Assembly: GCF_000224145.3 (NCBI RefSeq)
Contig: NC_020168.2
Location: forward strand, 1,737,290 to 1,801,289
Length of the DNA stretch: 64,000 nucleotides
Direction: 5' to 3'
Source: Ciona intestinalis
Taxonomy: Eukaryota > Chordata > Ascidiacea > Phlebobranchia > Cionidae
The position numbers were made by a program, and so were the translations under genes. This document shows positions 23,632 through 34,076 of this stretch, one piece after another. The notes under the pieces are model-generated. The model saw only the letters and a list, made by a program, of their open reading frames with translations. It had not been told where the DNA came from and ran no database searches. Position 1 is the first letter of the stretch; every line of letters begins with the position of its first letter.

Positions 23632-26600
23632 CTAGCTGCTAGTATTGCTGGTAGCTCCTGAAGTCAAATTTTCGTTCAGATTAATTGCGTCGAAACCAGG
23701 TTCAGATACAAGAAATGCCATCGCATCGGACGAGTTAAACTGCAAAGTGGGTTAAAAACTATTACTAATTCAACATTTTAATAAAGTCAATAAATATAAA
23801 CCAAGTTAAACTTGTCTGCTGACGAAACTGATGAGATTCGTTTGCTTTCTTTACCATCTGGTGAACCACGCAAAGGAATGCTTTCATTGAGAGAATTTCG
23901 ACTGGTAGAAGCTACAATGGTCGATGTGTGTTGATCTGATGGCGCATTACTTCGAATATATGAACAAGATGAATAATAGAACAAGTTATCAAATATTCAG
24001 GAACATTCTAACCTTATTCTATTTGATCCCAAGCAGCAACAACAACAAAGTGCATTTCGCACAAATAAAACAAATGACGTAACTGAGAAACGGTCCGGAT
24101 TGGTGGAATGGATGAGTTGTGATCGGCTGCAGACAGCGTAGATTTTATTCATATATAGTTTTAAAGGCCGTTTAAACATTCCTTTCTTTGCCCTACCGCT
24201 GCTATAGTTTTACCAAAGCATATATACTATATATATGCTTAGTATATATGCTTTGGTTTTACCATGTTACATTCACTACATCATTGCAAGAAACTGATAT
24301 TGTTTGAACGTCAATTAGTATTGTTCGAACAACATCTATTGATAATAATTGTATCCTACAAATGCATACGAACTTGTAATAACAGAAAAGGGATAATAAC
24401 TATTAATAAAGTTTACATTTTGCTACAAATTGAGCATTGCTACACTGTTTTTCGTACAAGCTACTTCTCAAACGATCACCAAGTGCAAATGATTGAATTT
24501 CGAATATATTTTTAAAATATTATCTTGTTATTATGTCAGTGTATTATATTTGAATTACCCCCTAGGTATAAAATTAATGAATTAAAAGAAAACCTTTCAA
24601 AGTTTGGCAATAAAAACATACAAAACTATAATGTGGGAGAAGACGGCACACCAAATTGAAATATTTTTATATTGATAGTGTGTTTTATATTGACAGTCTG
24701 CAACTTGTAGTTAACCTGCAAAAGTTAAACGATTCTATGCTATTACTTTGCCATTTTCACTTCATATATATCTTTAAAACGATGTTTTTTGTTGTTTTTA
24801 TTCAAAATTAAATTCATATTGACCCCTGCCTATTTTCCTCTTGTTTATATCTCTGTTTTATTCACAAAACTAAAACTAGTCATACGGGATTAATTAACCT
24901 GTACGAAATATTCGTCCAGCGTCGTGGCATAATAATTAGCGCGTCTGCCTGTTACCTAGGTAATGGATTTGAGGCTTGACGCTGCTACTATTGTGGGCGT
25001 TTTATGTGTCCTTGCTGGGCAAGACACTTAACGGCAATGACACCAACCCAGTGGTCACTAATGGGTTGTCTAGCTATCAGCCATACCACGGATATCTCTA
25101 TTAGGCAGTGGCCATACATAAAAAAATTAAAAAAAATAAAGAAAAATAACCATCCACAAAGTAACGTACATGGTAACTCGTAAGCTGAAACGAGGTGTTA
25201 AACCCGTGTGATAACGACTGTCGTTTTCCGGCCACGCGAGGATAAAATAATAAGTTATATCTTATTTTACACCACGCGGTTAGAGCAATTGCAGTTAAAT
25301 GTCTTGCCCAAGGATATATACGTCCACGATGGCAGCAGTGAAACGACTTAAACCCACCCTGCCGCGGCGCCATATATGTTTGGATTTGACGTAATAAGCA
25401 AACTCAGGCCTGAATTCTAGTTCACCAGAGTTCCTCGTGGTTAGTTCATCGTTCATATAGAATATAAAAGTAGTAGGGTGGGGGAAGATGGGACACCATT
25501 ATATTTTCTCTTCTCATTTGGTGGTAAACAAAGAATATTCAAAGAATTATAAAACCATACTATAACGACCACCATAGACCGCTGGTGATTGTTTAAAACC
25601 AATCAGTATATTTGGATAATATCTGCTAAAGGTGGCCCGTCTTCCCCCATACTACTATATTATATATAGCATATGTGGTCACTAGGATGATGGTTTGCTT
25701 TACTCCACAAACAAAATATGCATATAGGAAAATTGGAATTATAGTACAATGGGGGAAGATAGGACACTTAAGCACATATTAAATAATATTTCCAAAATCA
25801 AAATAGATGTACTATCATTCCTTTATTAATTGACAACAATTTAATAAAATATAATAAAACACACGAGGAGTTATTTAGCGATCCGCACAACAGGTGAAAT
25901 TTTATAAATTCGAAAACACACAGGATAAGATGGGACAGTTTAAAATGATTGTTAATTTTGAATAATAAGTGTATTTATAAATGGGTATATACGTAAATAA
26001 CACGAAATAATACTGAACGCTTTGAAAATTAAGTCTAAACAATCTTTTTCTTGCCCTACTGCTATAGTTTTTACATGTTAATTATACAGTGTATTATTGC
26101 ATAACAATAAGTATTGTTTGAACGCCAATGGGTAATGTTCAAACATCAATGGGTAAATATTGTATCCTACAAATGTATATGAACTTGTAATAACAGATAA
26201 TTGATAATAACTATTAATAATGTTTTTATTTTTGCTACAAATTGGGTATTACTACTCTGTTTTTGGCACAAGCCACTTCTTATTAATTATCACCAAGTGC
26301 AAATGACCAAATTTCAAATATATTTTCAAAATATTACAGTAGCAGTATTCTGCAACTTGTAGTTAACCTGCCGAGTTTAACAGGCTGTGCTAGTTTCTTT
26401 GCCATGATAAACTTTATATATATAACATTAAACCGATATTTTTTTGGTTGTTTTTTATCTCAAATTAAAGTCATATTGACCCCTGCCTATTTTCTTTATG
26501 CTTATATCTCAGTGTTTTTTTACAAAACTAAAACTAGTTTTATGAAAAAAAATCAAACTGTACGAAATATTCAAGGTTGTTTTATGAAGCTATGAAACTA

Positions 26601-27053
26601 GTTTAATCGTTCGCACACGCAAACTAAAAATATTCATTGACTTTACTATGATTTAGCGTGCATTAAAAAATAGCACCTTACTATTTCGCATTTTTTACCT
26701 GTTCAAAGTATACTGTTTCTATTTTACATATCTTTTTAATATTTAAAAACAGTAATCTGCTTTGACGGGCGTTTTATAAAGTCGTGATAATACTGTCGAA
26801 TAATTCTGTAACCTTATTTTCCTGATTATCATTAAATGGGGGTCCGTAAAAAGAAAATTATAAAAAAGTCTCGTCCGACAAAGTGTCCCATCTTCCCCCA
26901 CCCTACTATATCATTTTACCTATTGGCTCTGTTCACGCTTTGACTATTCTGTTTATGTTGATTGTCAGTTCGATCAAAAATTCCATCGCTGTGTCTTACT
27001 CGTGATCTTGAAATATATTCATCTGAATAAACTACCTGGTGAATACCTTGCAT
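23632..27053 (-). CDS. Uncharacterised small protein with a five-cysteine cluster, 167 aa
   Basis: Exons on the minus strand are 26920-27053, 24013-24126, 23802-23949 and 23632-23739. Phases agree at all three junctions and the sum is 168 codons with the stop. ATG 27053 (MQGIHQVVYSDEYISRSRVR) is preceded in frame by a stop 12 codons upstream. The only hydrophobic part is residues about 55-78 (FSVTSFVLFVRNALCCCCCL). Its Cys run may be palmitoylated, which with the hydrophobic stretch would place the protein at a membrane. The rest is Ser/Asn-rich and polar. I do not recognise the family. The first intron of about 2.8 kb consists almost wholly of repeats. An alternative model starts at the ATG in the 24.18 kb exon without the far exon, but the in-phase acceptor at 24127 favours the four-exon model. 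Confidence 0.6.
24188..24912 (+). repeat. Family A repeat, decayed copy
   Basis: Matches 26040-26600 of the long copy: 'ccctaccgctgctatagttt', the 'gtatcctacaaatgcatac' block, 'caagtgcaaatgattgaatt', 'gtgggagaagacggcac' and 'attgacccctgcctatttt'. It is interrupted by a 41-bp hairpin at 24215-24255 and ends where a SINE begins. It lies in the first intron of the Cys-cluster gene and overlaps the unused part upstream of exon 2. Confidence 0.7.
24207..24263. mobile_element. 41-bp hairpin flanked by an 8-bp direct repeat
   Basis: 'gttttacc' occurs at 24207-24214 and again at 24256-24263. Between them lies a near-perfect palindrome (aaagcatatatact ... agtatatatgcttt). The intact family A copies at 26.05 and 62.9 kb lack it, so it looks like an insertion with target duplication. 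It is too short to classify. Confidence 0.5.
24915..25250 (+). repeat. tRNA-derived SINE, near full length
   Basis: Forward copy. The tRNA-like head (attagcgcgtctgcctgtta, then 'ggatttgaggcttgacg') is followed by the common body 'cagtggtcactaatgggttg' and a tail ending in 'cgttttccggccacg'. A second, partial, reversed copy follows at once. Confidence 0.75.
25262..25372 (-). repeat. Partial SINE, reversed
   Basis: Carries 'tcttgcccaaggatatatac' and 'cacgatggcagcagtg', and ends at 'gccgcggcgcc', the tRNA-like head in reverse. It lies head-on to the copy at 24915-25250. From 25373 to 25470 nothing was recognised. Confidence 0.6.
25473..25662 (+). mobile_element. Short MITE, family C
   Basis: About 190 bp with inverted ends, 'tagtagggtgggggaagatg' and its near-complement at the right (cccgtcttcccccatactac). 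The interior has 'ggtggtaaacaaagaatatt' and 'gaattataaaaccatac'. Related copies lie at 27826-28002 (cut by a gap) and 60887-61076. It is non-coding, and a TA target is likely. Confidence 0.75.
25745..26908 (+). mobile_element. Family A repeat, longest intact copy
   Basis: Starts 'tacaatgggggaagatagga' and ends 'aagtgtcccatcttccccca', so its ends are inverted with respect to each other, as in a non-autonomous DNA element of about 1.16 kb. The interior is shared with copies at 1-1297, 22617-23206, 24188-24912, 59240-60250 and 62553-63737. No transposase was found. Its right end is about 10 bases from the splice donor of the Cys-cluster gene's first exon. Confidence 0.75.
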
Positions 27054-27825
27054 TTTATCGTAGTTTTTCTTGAGGTTCCAACCTCAGGTAGAGCTATAAT
27101 AGTGTCCTTCCAACATAAGCCTGTAAAAACATGACACAAGAGCATGTGGTGGTTAAACAACATTATGCCATCTACCTTGCTTTAAGTATACTTCATTAGA
27201 CTATTCAAATATACTATACCAACAATAACGACTGCTGGTTTTTGAGCACGTTAGTGGTCATATAGATCCGATTTAAAACCGCACGATGAGCGATTAATTA
27301 ACGATTACTTTCCTAATGCACTTTACATAGTGGAACGGCACGCGTGTTGTATCCACACAACGATTCACGACTGAATCAAACTATTAGCATTTAAGTGGGG
27401 ACGCATTAAATGCACTACTCTTATTCCGTATTATCATTAATCGCAATTAAAACATTATTTTTAATTCAACATCATAAGAATAATATTAACTTCTAACATT
27501 ACCTGATTACTGCGTGATTACAGTTGGTTAAAATTCATGAAAACAAACGTTTTTAAGCGACGACAACGTTAACTAGTGTAAGTTTACATTAAATCCATGG
27601 TACAGGAGTTGTACAATACGTATTTACACATATTCTTCACCAATCACTCAATCCTCATACGTCATAAGTTTCATTAGTTATAAAACATGTATAAATACAT
27701 TCTGCCTACTGCTCCACAGTCACCAATGGCGACTAGAACCCGTTTTGTTGGTTACTTCAGATTTGTTTTTGATCGAGACCAGTCGACCGTTGTTGTAAAA
27801 GAATTAGATAATATAGCAGGGTGGG

Positions 27826-28002
27826 GGTAGTTGGGACACCTTTTCACTTTGTTTTCTATTTTCAATTGGGTAGTAAACAAAGAACATTTATTGAATTATA
27901 AAACCGTACCTTCACGACTTCCACAGACCGTGGTCAATGGTTTAAAACACGATCAGGCTATTGGGATATAATGTGTCAAAGGTGTCCCATCTTCCCCGAC
28001 TC
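27826..28002 (+). mobile_element. Short MITE, family C, truncated by an assembly gap
   Basis: Begins 'tagcagggtgggggtagttg' and reaches 'ggtgtcccatcttccccgac' just before the run of N. It inserted at the centre of the palindromic repeat. Confidence 0.7.
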
Positions 28003-28127
28003 NNNNNNNNNNNNNNNNNNNNNNNNNNNNNNNNNNNNNNNNNNNNNNNNNNNNNNNNNNNNNNNNNNNNNNNNNNNNNNNNNNNNNNNNNNNNNNNNNN
28101 NNNNNNNNNNNNNNNNNNNNNNNNNNN
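28003..28127. other. Assembly gap, 125 N
   Basis: Run of N at the centre of a long inverted repeat. The size is probably a placeholder, since another gap at 39270-39394 is also 125 N. Confidence 0.95.
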
Positions 28128-28828
28128 AAAACAAATCTGAAGTAACCAACAAAACGGGTTCTAGTCGCCATTGGTGACTGTGGAGCAGTAGGCAGAATGT
28201 ATTTATACATGTATTATAACTAATGAAACTTATGACGTATGAGGATTGAGTGATTGGTAAAGAATATGTGTAAATACGCTTTGTACAACTCCTGTACCAT
28301 GTGTTTATTGTAAACTTACACTAAAAACGTTTGTTTTCATGAATTTTGACAAACCGTAATCACGCAGTAATTAGGTAATGTTAGAAGTTAATATTAATCA
28401 TATAATGTTGAATTAAAAATACTGTTTCAATTACGATTAATGATAATACGGTATAAGAGTAGTGCATTTAATGCGTCCCCACTTAAATGCTAATAGTTTG
28501 ATTAAGCCGTGAATCGTTGTGTGGATATGACGCGTGCCGTCGTTCCCCGCCAAACTCCAGACAGTGTTTCCGTTATGTAAAGTGCATGAGGAAAGTAATC
28601 GTTAATTAATCGCTCATCGTGCGGTTTTAAATCTGAAAATTCAGTCTAGAAATTATAAATATATATTACGATTTGATTTCAATCAAGAGATTAAAGGAAA
28701 ATGATAGAATTAAGAATTAGGATAAGTGCGGAAAATAATCGCCCTATCAGCAACAACAACAACAAAGCCAAGAACAACTGTTCGACGAAAAAGGATCTAT
28801 ATGACCACTAACGTGTTCAATAATGTAT

Positions 28829-29288
28829 AGTTTTCATCTCAGCGTTATTGCAAGGATATAAGTGACTAGTGACTGTTAGTCTGTCCAACGTTTATTTTGG
28901 CGAATGTGCACACTCATCCAGATTTGGTAACACAGGGCAAATGGCAAGAACAGACTGGTGCGGTGGCGTTTCGTCGGAGGCTCGCACGCATCAGCGACAC
29001 CTAGCAACTTGTGGAATTACAAATAAGCTACCTCACAGCATAGTTCTTTAGGTTGTTTTATATATTTATTCTAATGATAGAGGCACGTTATTATTATAAA
29101 ATTGATATGGTATAAAGTGATTTACTCAGCTAATTATATAAAAAAAAATAGTTTAACCACTTTAATAAATATTTTAAATGAAACAAAACAAAAAAATATA
29201 CATAAATATAACTAAGGATTTAATAAATCTTATTTTATATACATTACATCAGCGTTACATGTGAAATGTGAACATGTCAATCATATAC
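28829..29288. other. Unassigned sequence between the palindrome and the TALPID3-like gene
   Basis: 29100-29288 is AT-rich and probably 3' UTR of the TALPID3-like gene. 28845-29050 is less AT-rich and holds a 60-codon plus-strand frame without any recognisable motif. I cannot call it a gene. Confidence 0.4.
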
Positions 29289-32177
29289 CTAAAAGTCGAA
29301 TTCATGCACAGACAAGTCATCAGTTTCAATGTCACTATCAATCTCTGTTGAATTAACAGCAGATGGGATAGTTAAGAGCATTCTGCTTTGTTTCTTTAGT
29401 TCAGTTTTTTCTCTTTTTTCTTGTGATGCTTCTAATGAATCTTTAACTATTGTTGATTCTGACAGCATCGTAGTTGTCAAGGTAGCAGCACCTACATCAT
29501 CTATTGCATCATGAAAATCCTTAGAAGGAACCGGCAATCTTTCATTTTGTTCTTTATTGTTTGTCCCCAGTGGTGCAACCATAATAACATTGTTAGCTGT
29601 GTGTTGCATTTCAGAGAATGATTCATGACCTGGATCAAGGTCTTCAATTTGAAGGTCTGTTCTTTCTGATATACTGTTATTTTCCCTTGAATCATGAACT
29701 TTCGGTGAACGAGCCTCCTTCCATTGCCGAAATTTCTCTTTTCTTGAGTTTCCAATAGAAACCTCCCCAATACTAACATCATCTTCTTTGTATGGGTATT
29801 TTGATCTTGTAGCTTTCTTGGGCGATTCATATTCATAAACTGACATCTCATGCTTCTTTTCAACCTTAGCATATGGCCAAAATGACTTGCGTTGCCTCTC
29901 CATTGGGTTGTATTGTCCTTCACTTATTTCATCAGCATCGCTTTCAATGTTAATTTGAGGTGTGTCTTTCAATGTACTTTCCATACTATCGCACAGACCT
30001 AGTTCAATAAAGTTCTTAATTTTTTCTGGGGCCTTTATTGGCCTTTTCCTTGGTCGCATTTCACCGTGGCTGATAAGCAGTTGTCCTTCAGATATTGTGG
30101 CATCTGCATGATGTATATTACTTTCATCACTACTGACTGACTCATCTGACTCTGAGATAATTACAGATTTTTCGATGGGAACTGGAGTCAATGTACGCAC
30201 CACAAGCTCTTCTAAATCTGGTTCATATGAACTTGGTTTCAGTGGTTTGAACATTTTTTTCTCCTCAAAATTTGTATCTTCAGGAAGTGGGAGGACTACC
30301 CCATTCCAGTTATCAAGTTGTATTGGTTCGATTGGTTCGGAAGCCTCACTAACAGATTGCCTAAGTACTGGTTCATACTCCACACAGGGAGTAGGCGGAG
30401 GTGTAACATCAGGTGTGGAAACAATGTTAATCTTTGGCATTTCTTCTTCAACTATACTTTCTGATGATGGAACTGAAACAGGAGACTGTGGTACCTCATG
30501 TATTGATTCACTCATTGAAGCCTCAGGAGTTATAGATGGAGTGTGAATAATCATTGCTTTCATTGGTGACATGTGTTCATGTGTATTTGGTGAATGATGA
30601 TGAGGAAGCGGTGAGTGAGGAGGTGAGGGGGCGGGTGTCACAGGAACTACTGGGATTCTTGGTTGGGTTGGAGTTTGGTCAACAGATTCATTTTGAGATA
30701 TTGCTTGTTCAGAAGAAGGTTCCTTCTTGGTTGTCATAGTCCTAATCATATCGCGTATTTCTTCTTCTATCAGATTTTGTAATAAGGGTCTGTCTATCTC
30801 TCTACCTGGGTCAACCAAATATTTAATAGGTTTATCCAGAAAATTTTCACAAAAGGAAGCTTCAGTACCTTGTGGTTTGGGCTTATATAGTTCGTGTAAA
30901 ATTCTTGCCATTATTTCTTGTTCCACCCAATGTTTTGTATAATTTTCAGCCTCTTCTTGAGATATTCTCTCAGCTAAATTGGCAGAAGGCATAACAGGTT
31001 GTGTGCTAGTAACCAAAAGTGGCAACTTTTCACCTTTGTTTTCTTTTTTCTTTGAACCATCAAGTTGAACTGGAGTTAAATCATGTTGATCATCATCTTC
31101 TGTTTTAACAATGCTGCTATCATACGAAACTGACGTGTCAATATTCTTTGATATCTCTATGTTAGCTACTGGTGTAGGTGATGGTTTTTCTGAAAGTTTT
31201 ATAACCACTGGTTTTGGTGGGCTATCCACTTCATTGTTTATTGGCACTATAACAGGTACTGGTGAGTTTTCAATAATTTTTGGTGGTCCAAGTGCAACAG
31301 CTAATGGTAAAAGATTTCCAGGGGTGGATTGTGTTTTTATTTTTAGTGGACTAACAGGAGAGGATGGATTGAAGTAATAACTTGGTATTTGCTGGGTATT
31401 ACAGCTCACAGTTTGTGATTTTTCAGATTTAACATATGAAACAGGAATATGCTCAATTGCTCTCTTTGTTCGAAATTTTGGTTGCTTAAATGGTGAACCA
31501 GTGTGAAAATATGGTTGATGTACTGTTGATCTATGAGTATGATAACCACCTTTTCCGTACACATGGGTGACCACGGGTTCGGTTTCATAAATTTCATTAT
31601 CTGTGGTTTTTATATTTGATTTTTTTAGACGTTTCTCTGATTTTTTTATAGGATGAGTCGTCACACTATTTTTAACTTTTAAAGTCTTACCAAATGCAAT
31701 CTTTTTGTTCTTTTCTGATGAATGTGGGTGAGTATCCTGTTTTCGCATTGCTGAAGCCTTGGCATTAGTAAACTTTGATTTCTTTTTTTCTGCTTCCAAT
31801 TCCAAAATTACTTCCTGTTTAATTTCAGGTGACACAGCAGAAATGGCCTCATTTACCAATTTTCTTGCGCGGTTTTCTGAACTTTCTTGATTCTCAGTAT
31901 TTAACATATCAGAAAAAATGTTTTCTTGCCCACGTTGTGCCACAGATATATTACCATCAAGCGTTCGACGAATTCTCTCAAGTTCTTTGAGCTTTGCTCT
32001 GAATAGATATCCATCAGATGTTTTCACAGTTTTCTTTACCGTCAATGGTAAACAAGCAGTTTCTGCTGAAGTAGGTTGAAGTTGTAAATATTCAGACAAC
32101 GATCCAGGAAATTGCTTTGAAATCTCTTGTCTCTCGATTTCTCTCTCTAAGTCGTGTGCTGAACTATGGATACGCAT
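29289..32177 (-). CDS. KIAA0586: TALPID3 (KIAA0586)-like centrosome/cilium protein, long 3' exon
   Basis: One open frame of about 963 codons from ATG 32177, stop 29289-29291. An AG acceptor and in-frame codons just upstream (about 32190) suggest this is the last exon of a longer gene, and no upstream exon was found. Near the N-terminus is a charged helix (LKELERIRRTLDGNISVAQR), followed by basic linkers (TGSPFKQPKFRTKRAIEHIP), a helical part (HWVEQEIMARILHELYKPKP) and the short conserved LDNWNGVVLPLPED. Acidic SDESVSSDES and EISEGQ repeats come near the end. These fit my memory of the C-terminal half of TALPID3, a centriolar protein needed for ciliogenesis and Hedgehog signalling, but no enzyme motif anchors the call. 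An unrelated disordered scaffold remains possible. Confidence 0.65.
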   Translation of the reverse strand: MRIHSSAHDLEREIERQEISKQFPGSLSEYLQLQPTSAETACLPLTVKKTVKTSDGYLFRAKLKELERIRRTLDGNISVAQRGQENIFSDMLNTENQESSENRARKLVNEAISAVSPEIKQEVILELEAEKKKSKFTNAKASAMRKQDTHPHSSEKNKKIAFGKTLKVKNSVTTHPIKKSEKRLKKSNIKTTDNEIYETEPVVTHVYGKGGYHTHRSTVHQPYFHTGSPFKQPKFRTKRAIEHIPVSYVKSEKSQTVSCNTQQIPSYYFNPSSPVSPLKIKTQSTPGNLLPLAVALGPPKIIENSPVPVIVPINNEVDSPPKPVVIKLSEKPSPTPVANIEISKNIDTSVSYDSSIVKTEDDDQHDLTPVQLDGSKKKENKGEKLPLLVTSTQPVMPSANLAERISQEEAENYTKHWVEQEIMARILHELYKPKPQGTEASFCENFLDKPIKYLVDPGREIDRPLLQNLIEEEIRDMIRTMTTKKEPSSEQAISQNESVDQTPTQPRIPVVPVTPAPSPPHSPLPHHHSPNTHEHMSPMKAMIIHTPSITPEASMSESIHEVPQSPVSVPSSESIVEEEMPKINIVSTPDVTPPPTPCVEYEPVLRQSVSEASEPIEPIQLDNWNGVVLPLPEDTNFEEKKMFKPLKPSSYEPDLEELVVRTLTPVPIEKSVIISESDESVSSDESNIHHADATISEGQLLISHGEMRPRKRPIKAPEKIKNFIELGLCDSMESTLKDTPQINIESDADEISEGQYNPMERQRKSFWPYAKVEKKHEMSVYEYESPKKATRSKYPYKEDDVSIGEVSIGNSRKEKFRQWKEARSPKVHDSRENNSISERTDLQIEDLDPGHESFSEMQHTANNVIMVAPLGTNNKEQNERLPVPSKDFHDAIDDVGAATLTTTMLSESTIVKDSLEASQEKREKTELKKQSRMLLTIPSAVNSTEIDSDIETDDLSVHEFDF

Positions 32178-32197
32178 TTTGCAAATCCTTAAATACA

Positions 32198-33093
32198 ATC
32201 AAATGTCTAAAAATATAAAACGGTGGTATTTTAATTTTTGGTGCTGGTGTAGAATCTTCCCCTACGCTATCGGATACTAAATACCACAATACAGCACATA
32301 CAAGCAAGCAACGTGCTATGAAGAGCACATACACACGAACAGAATTTTGAACATAGCACATGCAGGATACTAAAGTTTACACAACACTTACGAGATTGTG
32401 TGCATATGCTGTATGTGCTCATAAAAACATGATGTTTGTTTGTAATGTGCTGTATTGAGGTTTTTAGAGTTATCCTATGTTACATAACCACTAATCCCTC
32501 AACTAATAACCCCCTACTACTAACGGTTAACCAAAAACCAAGACCTTCAACCCCCGGCCCCAACCCTAACTAAAACACGTGGACGTGACTACCAACCTCC
32601 TACACTTCCCACCTGATTTATAACGTACCGAAAGATTCTTCACTAGTGCCTAATTGTGTAATAGTATAATACTACACTTAAAACCAGTTATGGCTACCAA
32701 ACACACTTGATCGAAGTAATAAAGAACAGACTGTTTACCAATTACAAAATAAAATAGTCAAAAATCACATATGTAGATATGTTTATTGTTCATATCGCAT
32801 AAAGTTACATATACTGGCACTGGAATTATATTATTTCTACAATAATCAAACTTCTAATAGTCCTTTTTTGATTACGTAAACAGTCTTGAATATCATCTAA
32901 CTTACTGGTGCTTCTATTTTACTGCACATACAACTTCTAATTGTCAAATTACGAGTTCACTCAGTTTTAACTATCTTTAAATTCAAGGCAAGTATTTATT
33001 TATAAATCAAACTGTTTTCGGGTGACTTACTCATGCGTGAAGACAATAAGTCCACAGATATAGTATACTATATACTTTGTACAAATGTATATA
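32198..33093. other. Stretch upstream of the TALPID3-like exon, no gene seen
   Basis: If the TALPID3-like gene has more exons, they should be here or beyond, but I find no convincing coding block on the minus strand. 32500-32640 is locally C-rich (cccccggccccaaccctaac) and looks like repeat-derived DNA. Confidence 0.4.
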
Positions 33094-33600
33094 CCAGAGT
33101 CCGTATATAAACATGTTTATTTACCGACTCTGATATTACCTAATTACTGCATGATTATACTATAGTTTGTCCAAATTTCCACACACAAACATGTTTAAGC
33201 GACGTTAACTAGTGTAAGTTTACGATTCAACACATGTTGCAGGAATTTTACAAGGAGTATTTTTGAGCACGTTAGTGGTCATATAGATCCTTTTTCGTCG
33301 AACAGTTGATTTATAGAGGCACGCGTGGTCAGAGTCTACGCATATTTTTTAAACTTTTAAACCTTTAAATTTGATTTTAGGCCCAAGTTTTTCTGTAATT
33401 TACCGAAAAACATGCATTTTCTCTATACCTTTTGTGTTATTTTTGCCACGAATTGGCGTTCAATTTATCTTTTACGTAAGGGTTGGACTACTTGGTATTT
33501 TTGTGGCTCTGGGCGTGGTAACCAAATGTGCTACGGCGGTAGAACTCAGAGTCCGTATATAAACATGTTTATATACGGACTGTTTATATACGGACTCTGG
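33094..33600. mobile_element. Inverted-repeat element with ends 'ccagagtccgtatata'
   Basis: The left end at 33094-33112 (ccagagtccgtatataaac) is the complement of the right end at 33582-33600 (gtttatatacggactctgg). Just inside the right end is an extra palindrome of the same motif (33549-33585). The interior contains family B pieces (end motif at about 33266-33300), so elements are nested here. No transposase is visible. Confidence 0.55.
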
Positions 33601-33612
33601 TAGAACCTAAAG

Positions 33613-34076
33613 GGCCGAGGTTGAGGGACTGTTGGCTGCATTTTCTATTATAACGTTTGTGTTTGTGACGCTATCTGGAGACAAAGAACGTAGATATTTA
33701 CTTGGCTGAAGGGCCTGAGATATAATTTTAACCTATAAGCAATACGAGTGCTAACTGCTGCTAGAGGTCTGAAAATGGGTAGTTTTAACTTATCGCAATA
33801 TGTATGCTGTTGGAGGACTGTATTGTTTTAATACTTATTGTTTATACGTTAAAATTGCATCTCCAGTCCTCCAGCAGCATATACCTATTGTTTATATGTT
33901 AAAATTACAGCGCCAGTACTCCAACAGCGTACTAATTGTTTAAAAGTTAAAATTACAGCACCAGTCCTCCAGCAGCGTACGAATCGTTTATAAGTTAAAA
34001 TTACTTCTCCAGTCCTCCAGCAGCGTACGAATTGTTTATAAGTTAAAATTACATCTCCAGTCCCTCAACCTCGGCC
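33613..34076. mobile_element. Inverted-repeat element with internal 48-bp tandem repeat
   Basis: 'ggccgaggttgagggactg' at 33613-33631 is exactly complementary to 34058-34076. Between them, about 33829-34057 holds roughly five head-to-tail units of 48 bp, each with 'agttaaaattacatctccag' or a variant, and one inverted unit lies near 33780-33830. It is non-coding and sits within a family B/D repeat. Confidence 0.65.

Larger units (their letters stand above)
27244..28828. repeat. Large palindromic (foldback-like) repeat, family B
   Basis: The left arm 27247-27826 starts 'gagcacgttagtggtcatat'. The right arm 28128-28825 is its inverted counterpart and ends 'atatgaccactaacgtg'. Both arms carry the same blocks in mirror order, for example 'ccaatggcgactagaaccc' at about 27724 and its complement near 28160. 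The left arm has lost about 100 bases near its end that the right arm keeps, including the CAA-repeat block. A family C MITE and an assembly gap occupy the centre. Confidence 0.75.

Noticed and set aside
26404-26595. Short frame ending ...QTVRNIQGCFMKL, also present at 63328-63534
   Set aside because: The two frames lie at the same place in two copies of repeat family A, so their similarity follows from DNA similarity. The third copy at 24.8 kb does not keep the frame.
28869-29051. 60-codon frame in less AT-rich sequence
   Set aside because: Isolated, without any recognisable motif or neighbouring exon; left as unassigned sequence.
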